Both the position numbers and the translations under genes were made by a program. From assembly GCA_963843605.1 (NCBI GenBank), contig CAWJLA010000008.1, positions 186,001-250,000 on the forward strand: a DNA stretch of 64,000 bases, given 5' to 3'. This DNA comes from FEN-1297 sp963843605 (GTDB lineage Bacteria > Bacteroidota > Ignavibacteria > Ignavibacteriales > Ignavibacteriaceae). Below, one piece after another: positions 1-9,257 of this stretch; position 1 is the stretch's first letter; each line of letters starts with the position of its first letter. Below the pieces are notes generated by a model. It saw only the letters and a list, made by a program, of their open reading frames with translations, did not search any database and was not told the DNA's origin.

Positions 1-205
1 GAGGAATATGTGCAACCGATGCCGCCTGATGAATTTTAACCCGGTTGCCTATTCTGGCGCCGTTATATATTACTGCATGCGGACCGATAATGCAGTCGTC
101 GCCGATAACAACATTATCTTCCACAATAGCATAAGGAAGAATTGTTACGTTATTGCCTATTTGGGCTTTGCCGCTTACTATAGCTGTTGAGTGAATGTTT
201 GTCAT
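1..205 (-). CDS. lpxA: LpxA, UDP-N-acetylglucosamine acyltransferase (N-terminal part)
   Basis: Catalyses the first step of lipid A synthesis, transfer of a 3-hydroxyacyl chain from ACP to UDP-GlcNAc in the cytoplasm. Only the first 68 codons lie in the window; the gene runs off the left edge. Translation from the ATG at 205 begins MTNIHSTAIV and shows left-handed beta-helix hexapeptide repeats (IGNNVTI, IGDDCII, IGPHAVI, IGNRVKI) in the LpxA order, including the HQAASV segment near residue 60. The start lies 2 bp after the lpxC-fabZ stop, so the two are surely co-transcribed. LpxD-type transferases share the fold, but the N-terminus without an extra uridine-binding domain and the position after lpxC-fabZ favour LpxA. 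Confidence 0.9.
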   Translation of the reverse strand, partial: MTNIHSTAIVSGKAQIGNNVTILPYAIVEDNVVIGDDCIIGPHAVIYNGARIGNRVKIHQAASVAHIP

Positions 206-207
206 GA

Positions 208-1629
208 TTATTTTTTTTCTTTCTTTAAATCCCCTTCGCGGTCGGCTATTGCAGCCATAAATTCTGCTTCGGCAACAAGTACATCGTTAACGTATGTTTT
301 ACCGCTCATTAAAACTACTTTACTTTTCTTGTTGGTCATTTCTATTTCCATATACATCTGGTCGCCGGGAACAACAGGCTTTCTGAATTTTGCGTTGTTT
401 ATCTGCATAAAGAGAACAAGTTTTTCTTCCGGATTAGGAAATGCGTTCAGCAGCAGAATTCCGCCGGTCTGCGCCATAGCTTCAATTATAAGTACGCCAG
501 GCATAATAGGCTGCCCCGGAAAATGACCCTGGAAATAAGGTTCGTTTACAGATACCGATTTAACGCCGATTACTTTTTTATCAAGCTCTAGGTGTATAAT
601 TTTATCTACAAGTAAAAAAGGATATCTATGCGGAAGGATTCTCTGAATTGCATTTATATCGAAGACAATTCCTTCTTTTTTAACGAACTGGTATTTTTTA
701 ACAAGTTTTTTCTGCTGATATAATTTTCTAACTTGTTTGGCAAATTCCACATTGGCTCTATGACCGGGGCGTGCAGCCAATATCTGCGCCTTAATCGGAG
801 CTCCAATCAAAGCCAGGTCGCCTAGCAAGTCCAGCAGCTTATGCCTGACAGGTTCGTTTCTGAACCTCAGTTCTTTATTGTTGAGCATGCCGTTTTTACC
901 GATAACAACTTTTTCTTTGATGCCGATTTTTTTTCTTAACTGCTCGAGCTCTTCTTCATTGGAGTCTCTATCCACGATAACAACGGCATTATCGATATCT
1001 CCTCCTTTGATCAACCCGATATTTGCAAGGTGTTCCACTTCGCTTAAAAAGCAGAACGTGCGGGCAGGGGCGAATTCGGTTACAAATTCCTTTTCAAGGT
1101 CGAATAGACCGGTGTGCTGGCTGCCGAGAGCAGGGTTCTGATAATCTACCATTACCGTAGCTCTATATCCGTCCAAGGGCAAAGCAACAATATCAATCTG
1201 GTTTTCTTCATTATGATACATTACCGTTTCGTCTATTATCAGGTAATCTTTAGGAGCATCCTGCTGGACGAAGCCGGCTTTCAGTAATTGTTCGACATAA
1301 GGAGTAGAGCTTCCGTCGCCTACCGGCGGCTCTATGCCGTCAAGCTCAATAATAATATTGTCAATCTGAAGTCCAACCACCGCGGCAAGAACATGTTCAA
1401 CGGTGTGAACTTTGGCTTCGCCTATTCCTAAAGTTGTACCCCTCGAAACATCTATTACATTATCCGCATTTGCATGTATTTCAGGATTCCCGCCAAGGTC
1501 TATACGTACGAATCGTATTCCGTAATTTTCCGGTGCAGGTTTGAAAGTCATATTGCATGATGTACCCGTGTGTAAGCCAATACCCGAAATCGATACCGGT
1601 TTTTCAATAGTCCTTTGTAGCTCTAACAT
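208..1629 (-). CDS. lpxC/fabZ: LpxC-FabZ fusion: UDP-3-O-acyl-GlcNAc deacetylase / 3-hydroxyacyl-ACP dehydratase
   Basis: Bifunctional 473-residue protein. Residues 1-310 are LpxC, the zinc deacetylase that commits the cell to lipid A synthesis: zinc ligands H79 (in HTVEH) and H263/D267 (in HKLLDLLGD) are visible, plus the conserved GH290RANVEF. Residues 320-465 are FabZ, the hot-dog-fold dehydratase of fatty acid elongation, with the catalytic H369 (GHFPGQPIMPGV) and E383. The LPHRYPFLLVD opening of FabZ is intact. The fusion is a known trait of Bacteroidota and Chlorobiota relatives and supports that placement. It lies between lpxD and lpxA in a minus-strand envelope operon. Start chosen at the only ATG giving the full LpxC N-terminus (LQRTIEKPVSISGIGLHTG). 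Confidence 0.97.
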   Translation of the reverse strand: MLELQRTIEKPVSISGIGLHTGTSCNMTFKPAPENYGIRFVRIDLGGNPEIHANADNVIDVSRGTTLGIGEAKVHTVEHVLAAVVGLQIDNIIIELDGIEPPVGDGSSTPYVEQLLKAGFVQQDAPKDYLIIDETVMYHNEENQIDIVALPLDGYRATVMVDYQNPALGSQHTGLFDLEKEFVTEFAPARTFCFLSEVEHLANIGLIKGGDIDNAVVIVDRDSNEEELEQLRKKIGIKEKVVIGKNGMLNNKELRFRNEPVRHKLLDLLGDLALIGAPIKAQILAARPGHRANVEFAKQVRKLYQQKKLVKKYQFVKKEGIVFDINAIQRILPHRYPFLLVDKIIHLELDKKVIGVKSVSVNEPYFQGHFPGQPIMPGVLIIEAMAQTGGILLLNAFPNPEEKLVLFMQINNAKFRKPVVPGDQMYMEIEMTNKKSKVVLMSGKTYVNDVLVAEAEFMAAIADREGDLKKEKK

Positions 1630-1839
1630 TTATATAGTCCGTTTTTATTTACTTACTTAACTTAATTATAAAGAATTAGCTTATTAAAATAGCAAGCAGT
1701 GTTCTGAAATACAATAAAATCATTTTTAAAGTGAGCTGTCTCCGGCAGCCGGATTTTAAAAATCTTTTTACGGTCAGCCCGAGCAGGGAAGGCAGATCGC
1801 ACCGGATAAAAGGATCAAATATTCGTTAAAATCGGATTG

Positions 1840-2889
1840 TTACTTCTTCGCGGATTTAATTTCATCCTGTAATATTTTAATTTTTTTTTCAAGGCTATTT
1901 ATCTTCTCAACGTATGAGGGAAAATTTCTCAGATGAGCTTCAAGCTTAATGGCGGTTTTTGCCTCTTTAGCCGGGGATCCGAAATACGACCCAGGTTTTG
2001 TAACATTTTTCGAAATCCCGGATTGCGCATATACAATTACATTGTCGGTTAATTCAATATGCCCGACAATGCCCACCTGGCCGGCAAGTATACAATGATT
2101 ACCGATCTGCGTACTTCCTGAGATTCCGGTTTGTGCCGAGATGACCGTGTCCTCGCCTATTACAACATTATGCGCAATTTGGACAAGGTTATCTATTTTA
2201 ACTCCGCGTTTAATTACGGTAGAACCCAGCGCGGCTCTGTCGATAGAAACGTTGGAACCCAACTCAACATCATCTTCAATTATTACATTTCCTATTTGAG
2301 GTATCTTATGATACACTCCTTTATCGTCGGTGAAAAATCCGAATCCGTCCGAGCCGATCACTGTGCCGGGATGAATAATAACTCTTTTCCCGATTTTACA
2401 ATTTTCCCTGATGCTTACATTCTGAAACAGAACCGAATTATCGCCGACCTCGGCATTCTCCAGCAGCACGGTATTATGAAAAATCTTAACGCCGTTTCCT
2501 ATTTTACAGCCCGCAGAAATCACAACGTTCCGGCCTAGTGCGGTTCCAGTTCCTATCACTGCTTCCGGATGAACAAACGCGGTTTGGTCGATTCCGTTTA
2601 ACACGAATTCCGGTGTAAAATATTTTACCAGAATCTTAGAGAATGCTTTGTTCGGGTCTTTCACTTCAATGTAGGTTATGTCTTTCCTTGTTTTATCGAA
2701 GCCAGGTTTTACGAGTATGGCAGAAGCTTTAGTGTCGGGAAAATATTTTTCGTATGAAGGCATATAAAGGAATGTTAAATCTCCAGGTTGAGCTTCCTGA
2801 ATTTTTGCCATGCTTTCAATTTCAAGGTCCGCCCGTCCGAAAATTACCCCTTCTATAAATCCGGCAATTTCTTCTAACTTAATTTTCAT
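1840..2889 (-). CDS. lpxD: LpxD, UDP-3-O-(3-hydroxyacyl)glucosamine N-acyltransferase
   Basis: Third lipid A enzyme, adding the second 3-hydroxyacyl chain to the deacetylated UDP-glucosamine. The 349-residue length matches the family. Residues 1-100 form the uridine-binding domain, 105-300 a run of hexapeptide repeats, and 315-349 a charged C-terminal helix. The catalytic histidine is H240 (QIAHNVVIGED) and the conserved GSDGFGF is at 179-185. It sits 11 bp after the OmpH-like gene and 210 bp before lpxC-fabZ in the same orientation, as in other FCB genomes where OmpH, LpxD and LpxC-FabZ are clustered. Confidence 0.96.
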   Translation of the reverse strand: MKIKLEEIAGFIEGVIFGRADLEIESMAKIQEAQPGDLTFLYMPSYEKYFPDTKASAILVKPGFDKTRKDITYIEVKDPNKAFSKILVKYFTPEFVLNGIDQTAFVHPEAVIGTGTALGRNVVISAGCKIGNGVKIFHNTVLLENAEVGDNSVLFQNVSIRENCKIGKRVIIHPGTVIGSDGFGFFTDDKGVYHKIPQIGNVIIEDDVELGSNVSIDRAALGSTVIKRGVKIDNLVQIAHNVVIGEDTVISAQTGISGSTQIGNHCILAGQVGIVGHIELTDNVIVYAQSGISKNVTKPGSYFGSPAKEAKTAIKLEAHLRNFPSYVEKINSLEKKIKILQDEIKSAKK

Positions 2890-2900
2890 TTTATTTATTC

Positions 2901-3419
2901 TTATTGAAGTTGTAGTTTATCCATTACATCCGGAGTAATATCGTATTTTTCTTTTGCATATAGCAATAAGACATCGGCGCCCCGGTCAAAGACAAAATCG
3001 AGATCCTGTTCTTTTGCAACATCCTGAATGGCGGTAAATATCTTATTCTGAACTGGCTTCATTAAATTCTCCTGCTTCTGAAATAATTCCCCGTTGGCGC
3101 CGAATTTACTGGCCCTGAAGTCATCTATGTCCTTATCGAGTTTTTTAATTTCTTCTTCAAGATCTTTTCTTGTTTGTTCGGTCATAATTAATTTGCGCTT
3201 CTCGAAGTCCGCTTCCTTGGTCTGCTTTTCAAGCTTCATTTTATTAAGTTCCGTCTGCCAGTCCTTTATAAGTGCATCCAGTTTTCTGTTTGCGTCAATT
3301 GCGTCGGGCAGTTTACTCATAATTGTTTTTGAATCGACATAACCAATTTTAAGCTGGCTGTATGCAAGACCCGAGAAGAGAAAAAAAGAAACCATGAGGG
3401 ATAAAAGTATTTTTTTCAT
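2901..3419 (-). CDS. OmpH/Skp-family periplasmic chaperone, second copy
   Basis: 172-residue OmpH/Skp-like protein. Residues 1-21 are a signal peptide ending SGLAYSQ; the mature part starts with the LKIGYVDSKTI strand and continues in a long lysine/glutamate-rich coiled coil (about 45-115), then the closing beta segment. Skp-type trimers hold unfolded outer-membrane proteins in the periplasm and hand them to the Bam machine. It is a diverged paralogue of the gene at 3556-4080, with the same layout. It lies 11 bp before lpxD, so it probably shares a transcript with the lpx genes, while a terminator-like hairpin separates it from its paralogue. Confidence 0.9.
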   Translation of the reverse strand: MKKILLSLMVSFFLFSGLAYSQLKIGYVDSKTIMSKLPDAIDANRKLDALIKDWQTELNKMKLEKQTKEADFEKRKLIMTEQTRKDLEEEIKKLDKDIDDFRASKFGANGELFQKQENLMKPVQNKIFTAIQDVAKEQDLDFVFDRGADVLLLYAKEKYDITPDVMDKLQLQ

Positions 3420-3515
3420 AACTACTCCGGTATGAATTTAATAATAACTTATTAAAAAAGTAGAAATATTAATATATCCCTCTCTTCAATTTTAGATTAA
3501 TAATAGTTTAAAAAT

Positions 3516-3551
3516 AAAAATTCTGTCCGACATGTGTAAGACAGAATTTTT
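3516..3551 (-). terminator. Hairpin terminator between the two ompH genes
   Basis: Perfect 12-bp inverted repeat (AAAAATTCTGTC at 3516-3527 and GACAGAATTTTT at 3540-3551) with a 12-nt loop, starting 5 bp after the stop of the ompH gene at 3556. On the minus strand the stem runs into a T-rich tail (TTTTTATTTTT), as in an intrinsic terminator. It probably reduces transcription from uppS-bamA-ompH into ompH-lpxD-lpxC. The A/T symmetry means it could work in either direction. Confidence 0.75.
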
Positions 3552-3555
3552 CAAA

Positions 3556-4080
3556 TTAATTTGCGGTTTTTAAGCGGTCAAGTACTTTATATGTAAGATC
3601 GTATTCCGGATCCGCATATAACAGAACAACGTCTCCCGCTTTATCGAAAACGAATTTCATATTTTCCTGTTTGGCAATTTGCTTTATGGCGGCATAAATT
3701 TTTGTTTTTACCGGTCCGAATATTTCATCCTGTTTCTTATAAATTTCACCGGTGCCCTGGGCAAATTTTTCTTTTCTGTAATTTACAATTTCCTGTTCCT
3801 GGTTTACAAGTTTCTGCTGAACTGTTAGTTTCGCCTGGTCGCTCATTGTATTAGCCTGTTTCTGGTAGTTGGCAAGAGCACTCTGATATTCTGCAGTAAT
3901 AGTATCTAAATGAGCGGACCATTTATTTGTCAAAGCATCAAGATCTCCCTGTGCTTTTACAGCAGCCGGCAGCTGGGCAAGTATAACTTGAGAATTTACA
4001 AATCCTATTTTTTGAGTTTGAGCAGATACTAAAACTGTGCTGCTGATTAAAATGACAAATAATAATAAGTATTTCTTCAC
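3556..4080 (-). CDS. OmpH/Skp-family periplasmic chaperone, first copy
   Basis: 174-residue secreted protein: signal peptide 1-20 (ends TVLVSAQ), mature start TQKIGFVNSQVI, coiled-coil arms rich in Q, K and E (about 45-120), and a C-terminal KFVFDKAGDVVLLYADPEYDLT segment split between family-typical strands. The role is as for Skp: chaperoning outer-membrane proteins on the way to BamA. It lies 32 bp downstream of bamA in the same direction, the usual Bacteroidota order. A strong hairpin follows its stop codon. Sequence similarity to the neighbouring gene at 2901-3419 is clear in the N-terminal strand and the C-terminal LLYA block. Confidence 0.92.
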   Translation of the reverse strand: MKKYLLLFVILISSTVLVSAQTQKIGFVNSQVILAQLPAAVKAQGDLDALTNKWSAHLDTITAEYQSALANYQKQANTMSDQAKLTVQQKLVNQEQEIVNYRKEKFAQGTGEIYKKQDEIFGPVKTKIYAAIKQIAKQENMKFVFDKAGDVVLLYADPEYDLTYKVLDRLKTAN

Positions 4081-4112
4081 CTTTTTTTCCTCAGATTATT
4101 ATTAAAAATTAT

Positions 4113-6599
4113 TTAAAAACCTTTACCGAACTGAAAATGAAACAGCCACGCCGGACTTTGTCCGTTCACGGATTTTCTATCAAAGCCGTATCCCACATCA
4201 AAACCTATTAAGCCAATTGGATTTATCATTATTCTTGCACCCACGCCCACCGAACGTTTGAGATCAAACGGATCGGTATGCTGAATATCCAGGAACACAT
4301 TGCCGGCTTCCGCAAATGCCAGTAAATACAGCGGCATAGGTTCCATGGTTACGGCAACCCTGAATTCTGTGGTATATTTAAGGTAAACGTCGCCGCCTAT
4401 CGTCGGTCCGATAGATCTGTCGTCATAACCTCTTAAAGATACCGTAGATATTACCAGCCCGTTGCCGCCCATAAAATACCTTTCAAACGGATTGATATTC
4501 AATTTGGTAAAGGCATTTAATTCGTGGATATATCCCATTTCAAAATCTGTATAAAATGCTACTCTGCTCGAATTGAACAATCTGTTGTACCATTCCGTCT
4601 GGAAGTTAAGTTTATAATAATCAAGATCTCCCGGCAGGAACGGTCCGCCCGATAACTGGGCATCAAACTGTATGTTTGAACCTGTAGACGGGAAGATCGG
4701 GTTATCAATATCTTTTCTGCTTATCGTTGTGCCGAGAGTAAACTGTCTTGTAGTTCCTATGGGATAAAAACCCCCGCCGTTCAGTACATCGTTATACTGG
4801 AATCTCAGCATGCCCTGCACGTAGAAATAATCATCCGGCCATTTCAATTTTCTTCCTACTCTTACATCACCGCCGGATTGACTCATGTCATAATAATACT
4901 GCTGACGGGTATCGAACACTTCAAAACCGACAAGCGTAGGTGTATCGAACAGCCATGGCTCGGTAAATCCGAGTGTGAAGGTTCTGTATATGTTGCTCAC
5001 GCCGAACTGCCAGTTAAAACTGAGAACCTGTCCGCCTCCCAGAGTAAAAGGATGATCCAATGCAAAGTTGGATAGTGTTATACCAATAGCGCCGCTGAAC
5101 CCGAAACTGCCGCTGTATCCGACCGATGCGTTCAAGTAATCGCTCGATTTTTCTTCGACATTAAACGTTACGTTAACGGTACTATCGTTTGCAAGGTTGG
5201 TACCTATTCCGTCAGCTCCGTATAATTTCTCCACATTAAAATATTTCAGGTTTGCAAGCTGTTGAACGCTTCTTAAGAGGAGTCCTCTATTAAAATAATC
5301 TCCCGGTATTGTAAATAGTTCGCGGCGTATAACTTTGTCTTTAGTTTTGTCGTTGCCGGCAATGTTCACACGTCCGATACGGTACTGATTATTCTCCGAA
5401 AGTTTTATATTGACGTCCATCGAATCATCGTCGACTTTAGTTTCGGTTGTCTGAAGATTAAAAGTCAAATACCCGTTATCTAGGTACAATGCGGATACAT
5501 CGTTCTGCGCTTTGTTGCCTCTAAGGTTCTGATGGAATTTTTCGTAATCGTAAATATCGCCTTTCTTAAAGTCAAGTCTTTCATCGAGCACTTTGTCAGG
5601 AAAAACAGTGTTTCCTTCCCATGTAATGTTTCTGATATGGTATTGCGGACCTTCATAAACATTCATTAAGATGGTAAGATCTTTTTTATCGTTCGAGTAA
5701 ATCAGCGAATCTGATAATATCTGTGCATCACGGTATCCGTTTTTCCTGTAAAAATTGACAATGGATTTTTTATCTTCCTCGAATTTTTTCGGATTGAATT
5801 CGGCGCTGCTCCAGAACTTCCACCATTTCGCCTCTTCGATATTATCCATCTGCCCTCTTAGATCGCTGCCGGTAAAAGCTTTATTGCCGGAAAATTCTAT
5901 TTTTCTGACTTTTACTTTTTGATTTTCTTTTATTTTGATCATCAGAAGAACGCGCGACTTAATTTTCGGTATAAGGTTCAGAGAACTCTCATCCTTGTCG
6001 TAAGTAACCTTATATTCGTCGGCCAAATTTTTATCGTTCCGCCAGGTCACGTTTATTTCGCCGTCGGCGGTAGTATCTGCGGTATAATAAATGAAATGCT
6101 CCATATTAACCTGGGCATTAAGATAACCGTCTTTATCGTACTGCTTCATTATATCGGATTTAATGGAAGACTCTTCGGAAGGTTTAAGAATCTGTCCTCT
6201 TTGCAGATCTATCTTTTCTTTAATATCGCTCGTGCTTAACTCATCATTCCCCTCAATAACAAGCCTTTCGAACCTCGGGAACTCGCTAACTTTAATAAGC
6301 AGGAACACTCCGTCGTCAATCTGTTTATCAATCAGAATTTCGACATTGGAAAACAGTCCGAGGGTCCAGAGCTGCTTTATGGCGTTCATTGTCTGATCGC
6401 CCGGTAATTGGATCTCGTCGCCAACCTTCAAACCGCTATAAGCAATTATAGTAGAAGGATCGGCAGTTTTATTTCCCTCTACCGAGATGCCTAATATCTT
6501 ATAACTCTTCACGGATGTCTGAGCTAAAGAGATAGAAGTAGATAATATTAAAAAGGTTATTATGTAATTAAACAGTTTCTTTAGGAAGGTTGGGGACAT
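4113..6599 (-). CDS. bamA: BamA, outer membrane protein assembly factor
   Basis: 828-residue Omp85-family protein that inserts beta-barrel proteins into the outer membrane. A signal peptide covers residues 1-26 (ends SISLAQ). POTRA domains follow (about 30-450); typical sentences are VEGNKTADPSTI, IEGNDELST, FSGNKAFTGSDL and IAGNDKTKDKVI, each followed by G-Y-containing strands. The 16-stranded barrel fills 500-828, with the lid-loop RGY motif (SLRGYDDRSIGP) and the C-terminal aromatic end (FHFQFGKGF). The start codon overlaps the end of uppS by 32 bp, so translation is probably coupled. Downstream ompH fits the Bam pathway. Confidence 0.97.
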   Translation of the reverse strand: MSPTFLKKLFNYIITFLILSTSISLAQTSVKSYKILGISVEGNKTADPSTIIAYSGLKVGDEIQLPGDQTMNAIKQLWTLGLFSNVEILIDKQIDDGVFLLIKVSEFPRFERLVIEGNDELSTSDIKEKIDLQRGQILKPSEESSIKSDIMKQYDKDGYLNAQVNMEHFIYYTADTTADGEINVTWRNDKNLADEYKVTYDKDESSLNLIPKIKSRVLLMIKIKENQKVKVRKIEFSGNKAFTGSDLRGQMDNIEEAKWWKFWSSAEFNPKKFEEDKKSIVNFYRKNGYRDAQILSDSLIYSNDKKDLTILMNVYEGPQYHIRNITWEGNTVFPDKVLDERLDFKKGDIYDYEKFHQNLRGNKAQNDVSALYLDNGYLTFNLQTTETKVDDDSMDVNIKLSENNQYRIGRVNIAGNDKTKDKVIRRELFTIPGDYFNRGLLLRSVQQLANLKYFNVEKLYGADGIGTNLANDSTVNVTFNVEEKSSDYLNASVGYSGSFGFSGAIGITLSNFALDHPFTLGGGQVLSFNWQFGVSNIYRTFTLGFTEPWLFDTPTLVGFEVFDTRQQYYYDMSQSGGDVRVGRKLKWPDDYFYVQGMLRFQYNDVLNGGGFYPIGTTRQFTLGTTISRKDIDNPIFPSTGSNIQFDAQLSGGPFLPGDLDYYKLNFQTEWYNRLFNSSRVAFYTDFEMGYIHELNAFTKLNINPFERYFMGGNGLVISTVSLRGYDDRSIGPTIGGDVYLKYTTEFRVAVTMEPMPLYLLAFAEAGNVFLDIQHTDPFDLKRSVGVGARIMINPIGLIGFDVGYGFDRKSVNGQSPAWLFHFQFGKGF

Positions 6600-7389
6600 T
6601 CTTTAAGCCTTTGTCATTCTTTATTAGTTGTTCGCTAACTTTGCCGAATCGCCTCTCTCTTTTTTGAAAACTTTTAATTGCCTCATATAAATGTTTTCTA
6701 TTAAAATCAGGCCAATAAACATCTGATATATAAAATTCGGTATAGGCTATTTGCCATAAGAGAAAATTACTTACTCTAAATTCACCGCTGGTTCTTATCA
6801 GGAGATCGGGATCCGGAATATTTTTAGTTGTTAAATGATCAGAAATCAGTTTTTCATTAATTTCTTCTATGGTAATTTTACCCTCGGCAGCCAATTTTGT
6901 TATATCTTTTACAGCTTCAATTAATTCCCATCTGCCGCTGTAGCTCAGCGCCAAATTCAATACCATGCGTTTATTGTTTTTGGTCTTTTCAAATGCTTCG
7001 TTCAATTCTTTTTGTACTTCTTTCGGCATAATACTAACATCGCCGATAGCGTTTAGACGGATATCATTGTCCATAAGTTCTTTACACTTATTTTTCAGGC
7101 TATTTACCAGTAAGCGCATAAGAGTAGAGACTTCATCGCGCGGTCTTAACCAGTTTTCTGTGGAAAATGTATATAAAGTTAGAAACTGAACCCCGACCTG
7201 GGCACAGGCTTCAACAATTTCCTTTACCGTATCAACACCACGCTTATGACCGGCAACCCGGGGTAGTCCCCTTTTTCTCGCCCATCTGCCGTTCCCATCC
7301 ATAATTATTGCAATATGAGCCGGTATCTGGCCGGATGATTTCAATTCTTCCTGCAGCTTTGCATCGGATTCGGATCGAGACTTACCCAA
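6568..7389 (-). CDS. uppS: UppS, isoprenyl (undecaprenyl) diphosphate synthase
   Basis: Cis-prenyltransferase that condenses isopentenyl diphosphate with farnesyl diphosphate into the C55 carrier lipid for peptidoglycan and LPS. Diagnostic motifs are all present: MDGNGRWARKRG with the catalytic D31, H-K-R-G (AGHKRGV), the TLYTFSTENW segment, and the C-terminal DLLIRTSGE followed by the substrate-binding AYTEFYISDVYWPDF. Length is 273 residues, about 20 more than usual because of a short polar N-terminal tail (residues 1-21). First gene of the envelope block; its end overlaps bamA. Confidence 0.97.
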   Translation of the reverse strand: MGKSRSESDAKLQEELKSSGQIPAHIAIIMDGNGRWARKRGLPRVAGHKRGVDTVKEIVEACAQVGVQFLTLYTFSTENWLRPRDEVSTLMRLLVNSLKNKCKELMDNDIRLNAIGDVSIMPKEVQKELNEAFEKTKNNKRMVLNLALSYSGRWELIEAVKDITKLAAEGKITIEEINEKLISDHLTTKNIPDPDLLIRTSGEFRVSNFLLWQIAYTEFYISDVYWPDFNRKHLYEAIKSFQKRERRFGKVSEQLIKNDKGLKNVPNLPKETV

Positions 7390-7864
7390 AATTCGTCCTC
7401 AAAAATGATAAAGCGTGTAAAATTAATCCTAACACTGTTTAATGTCAAGGTAATCGGTAAATAGCTATTCTACCCGGTTAACGGAAGTAATTACTAAAAA
7501 CCCCGTTCCTAATTTAAGTATTTCTCACAGTAAAACGCGAAACTTTTAAATTTAATTATTCCAGGTCATACTGTGCATTTATCATTACAAGCAGAATCGA
7601 TAATAGTTCGGGAATGCTTTTAGTTTATTCCGGATAAATATTTCCGATTCAGTGAAAAAAAGTAAGTATTATGAACTTAGAATAAAAGGTAAAAAACAGG
7701 AAACTTTTTAAAATATTAGGAAGGTGCATATATATTAATGCGGAGATTTTTCAAAGTGTATTTGAAGTTTATTGACTTTATGAATCAACGTAATATTCGC
7801 ATTCGGTTATTATTGAAAGATTTATCCGGCAGTTTTCCGGTTTTTTGAGGAGCATCCTGCCGGA
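7390..7864. other. Intergenic region between uppS and the lexA operon
   Basis: About 475 bp with no supported gene. It should contain the promoter of the uppS-bamA block on the minus strand, but I see no convincing -33/-7 pair. Just after the stop of the gene at 7865 is a hairpin with 9-bp arms (ATCCGGCAG at 7824-7832, CTGCCGGAT at 7857-7865); it may end the lexA transcript, although only a weak T-run follows. Confidence 0.5.
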
Positions 7865-8296
7865 TTAAGAAAAAAGCACATCTTTTCTGTCTCTGGGTCT
7901 AACGCGTGAATACGAAGCTCTCTCGGTAATCTGTATTAACCTGATATTCTTCTGAATTTGAGGATCTATTCTTTCCAGCAGTACTTTGGCATTTTTATAA
8001 TATCTTGAATGGACACCTATGTAAAGCAGCACGGATTTGCCAGTAAACTTAGTCTGCCGGGTAGCCAGATAAATAATCTTTTCGGTTAATCCCGGCTCTT
8101 TGAAGTCATCACCGGTTATTGTAATACCAATAGCATAGTTCTTCTTTTGTTTGGCAATTATATCCACAACAAAATCACCGACTTTTGAAGGTTCAGGCAG
8201 ATAAGTACCGAAACGTCTGCTGACCGTCATATACCCTTGTTTCCAGAACTGTTCTATTAATAAGTCAATTGTTTTTCTTTTCATTAGATCCAGCAT
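7865..8296 (-). CDS. Protein of unknown function in the lexA operon
   Basis: 143 residues, no signal peptide or membrane segment. I do not recognise a family. The middle alternates hydrophobic strands and polar turns (GDFVVDIIAKQKKNYAIGI, SVLLYIGVH), which resembles the core of nuclease-like or receiver-like alpha/beta folds, but an E-x-K catalytic pair of the PD-(D/E)XK type is not evident. The N-terminus is helical, and the C-terminus is basic (RVRPRDRK). The start at 8296 is supported by a GGAGG six bases upstream. It follows the WYL gene by 16 bp and so probably belongs to the LexA-regulated transcript. Confidence 0.7.
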   Translation of the reverse strand: MLDLMKRKTIDLLIEQFWKQGYMTVSRRFGTYLPEPSKVGDFVVDIIAKQKKNYAIGITITGDDFKEPGLTEKIIYLATRQTKFTGKSVLLYIGVHSRYYKNAKVLLERIDPQIQKNIRLIQITERASYSRVRPRDRKDVLFS

Positions 8297-8312
8297 TTTA
8301 TCCTCCGTTTCA

Positions 8313-8561
8313 TTACACCGCTTTAGATATTATCGGAATAATCGGTGAGAATTTTATGTTATTTAAAATTTTTATGTTTGCGATCTTATTATATTCGAAT
8401 TTTTTTATTTCGCTCGAGTTGAACATTCTACCGTATATAACTTTCCTTCCGTTCCTTTCGATTGAGATATAGTAAGGATCTAACTGTATTTCGCTCATTC
8501 CGTAAAGGAATCTGATCTTATTACGGTTGCTTATAGCCGAAGAAAATATTTCCGATTTCAT
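8313..8561 (-). CDS. Small stand-alone WYL-domain-like protein
   Basis: 82 residues that match the shape of a WYL domain: AISNRNKIRFLYGM, then a DPYYISIERNGRKVIYGR block resembling the usual P-x-x-L...NG-x-W-Y-L-x-G sentence, then a strand and helix. WYL domains sense nucleotides or other ligands and regulate stress, defence and DNA-damage genes, normally fused to an HTH domain; this one has none. It starts 16 bp after the lexA stop with a CGGAG ribosome site, so it is co-transcribed with lexA. Family assignment is by pattern only. Confidence 0.6.
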   Translation of the reverse strand: MKSEIFSSAISNRNKIRFLYGMSEIQLDPYYISIERNGRKVIYGRMFNSSEIKKFEYNKIANIKILNNIKFSPIIPIISKAV

Positions 8562-8577
8562 AAATGCTCCGATATTT

Positions 8578-9240
8578 TTAATTTAACCATCTTACAACGC
8601 CGACTACCTTACCGACAAGAGAAAATTCCTTATTGCCCGTAACTTCAATCGGCTGATATTTATTATTTTCAGGGATTAACCTTAACGCACTGCCTTTAAT
8701 TTCCAGTCTCTTAACGGTGGCTTCATCGTCAAGAAGCGCTACAACAATTTCGCCGCTTCCGGCTTCCTTTTGAGGATGAACTATTACCAGGTCTCCTTCG
8801 AATATACCGGCTTCTATCATACTGTCTCCTTTTACCCGGAGAGCAAAGCATTCTTCCGATCTTTTTAGAAAGGAAGTATCTATTACAATACTGCCTTCAA
8901 TATTTTCCACAGCCAGAATCGGGCTGCCGGCGGCAACACGACCGATTATAGGAACTCTTCCGAATCCCGACGGACCTTCGAGTATATTGCTTTCCGTAAC
9001 ATCAGCAGGATCATCTTTCATAAAAGAGATACCTCTGCTTGCGTTGCTTTCTATATTTAGATATCCTTTTTTCTGCAATGCATCCAGATGCCTCTTAACT
9101 CCGAACGTTGAAGATATACCGAATTTCTTTCCTATTTCTCTTAAAGTAGGCGGATATCCGCTTTCTTCAAGAAACTGGCGGATAAAGTTTAATATCTCTT
9201 CCTGTCTGTCGGTCATTTGCTTTTTCATACTAGTGCTCAT
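8578..9240 (-). CDS. lexA: LexA, SOS-response repressor
   Basis: 220-residue LexA. A winged HTH covers 8-70 (TDRQEEILNFIRQF, then PTLREIGKKFGISS), followed by the self-cleavage/dimerisation domain. The scissile A104-G105 bond lies in VAAGSP, with catalytic S140 (KGDSMIEAG) and K177 (ATVKRL). RecA-stimulated cleavage derepresses DNA-repair genes. Translation could instead start at M9 (MTDRQEE), the usual LexA beginning; the given start adds eight residues. A near-perfect GAAC-N4-GTTC palindrome lies 18 bp upstream, which argues for autoregulation. Two small genes follow at 16-bp spacing. Confidence 0.97.
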   Translation of the reverse strand: MSTSMKKQMTDRQEEILNFIRQFLEESGYPPTLREIGKKFGISSTFGVKRHLDALQKKGYLNIESNASRGISFMKDDPADVTESNILEGPSGFGRVPIIGRVAAGSPILAVENIEGSIVIDTSFLKRSEECFALRVKGDSMIEAGIFEGDLVIVHPQKEAGSGEIVVALLDDEATVKRLEIKGSALRLIPENNKYQPIEVTGNKEFSLVGKVVGVVRWLN

Positions 9241-9257
9241 TTGTTTACTACGAATAT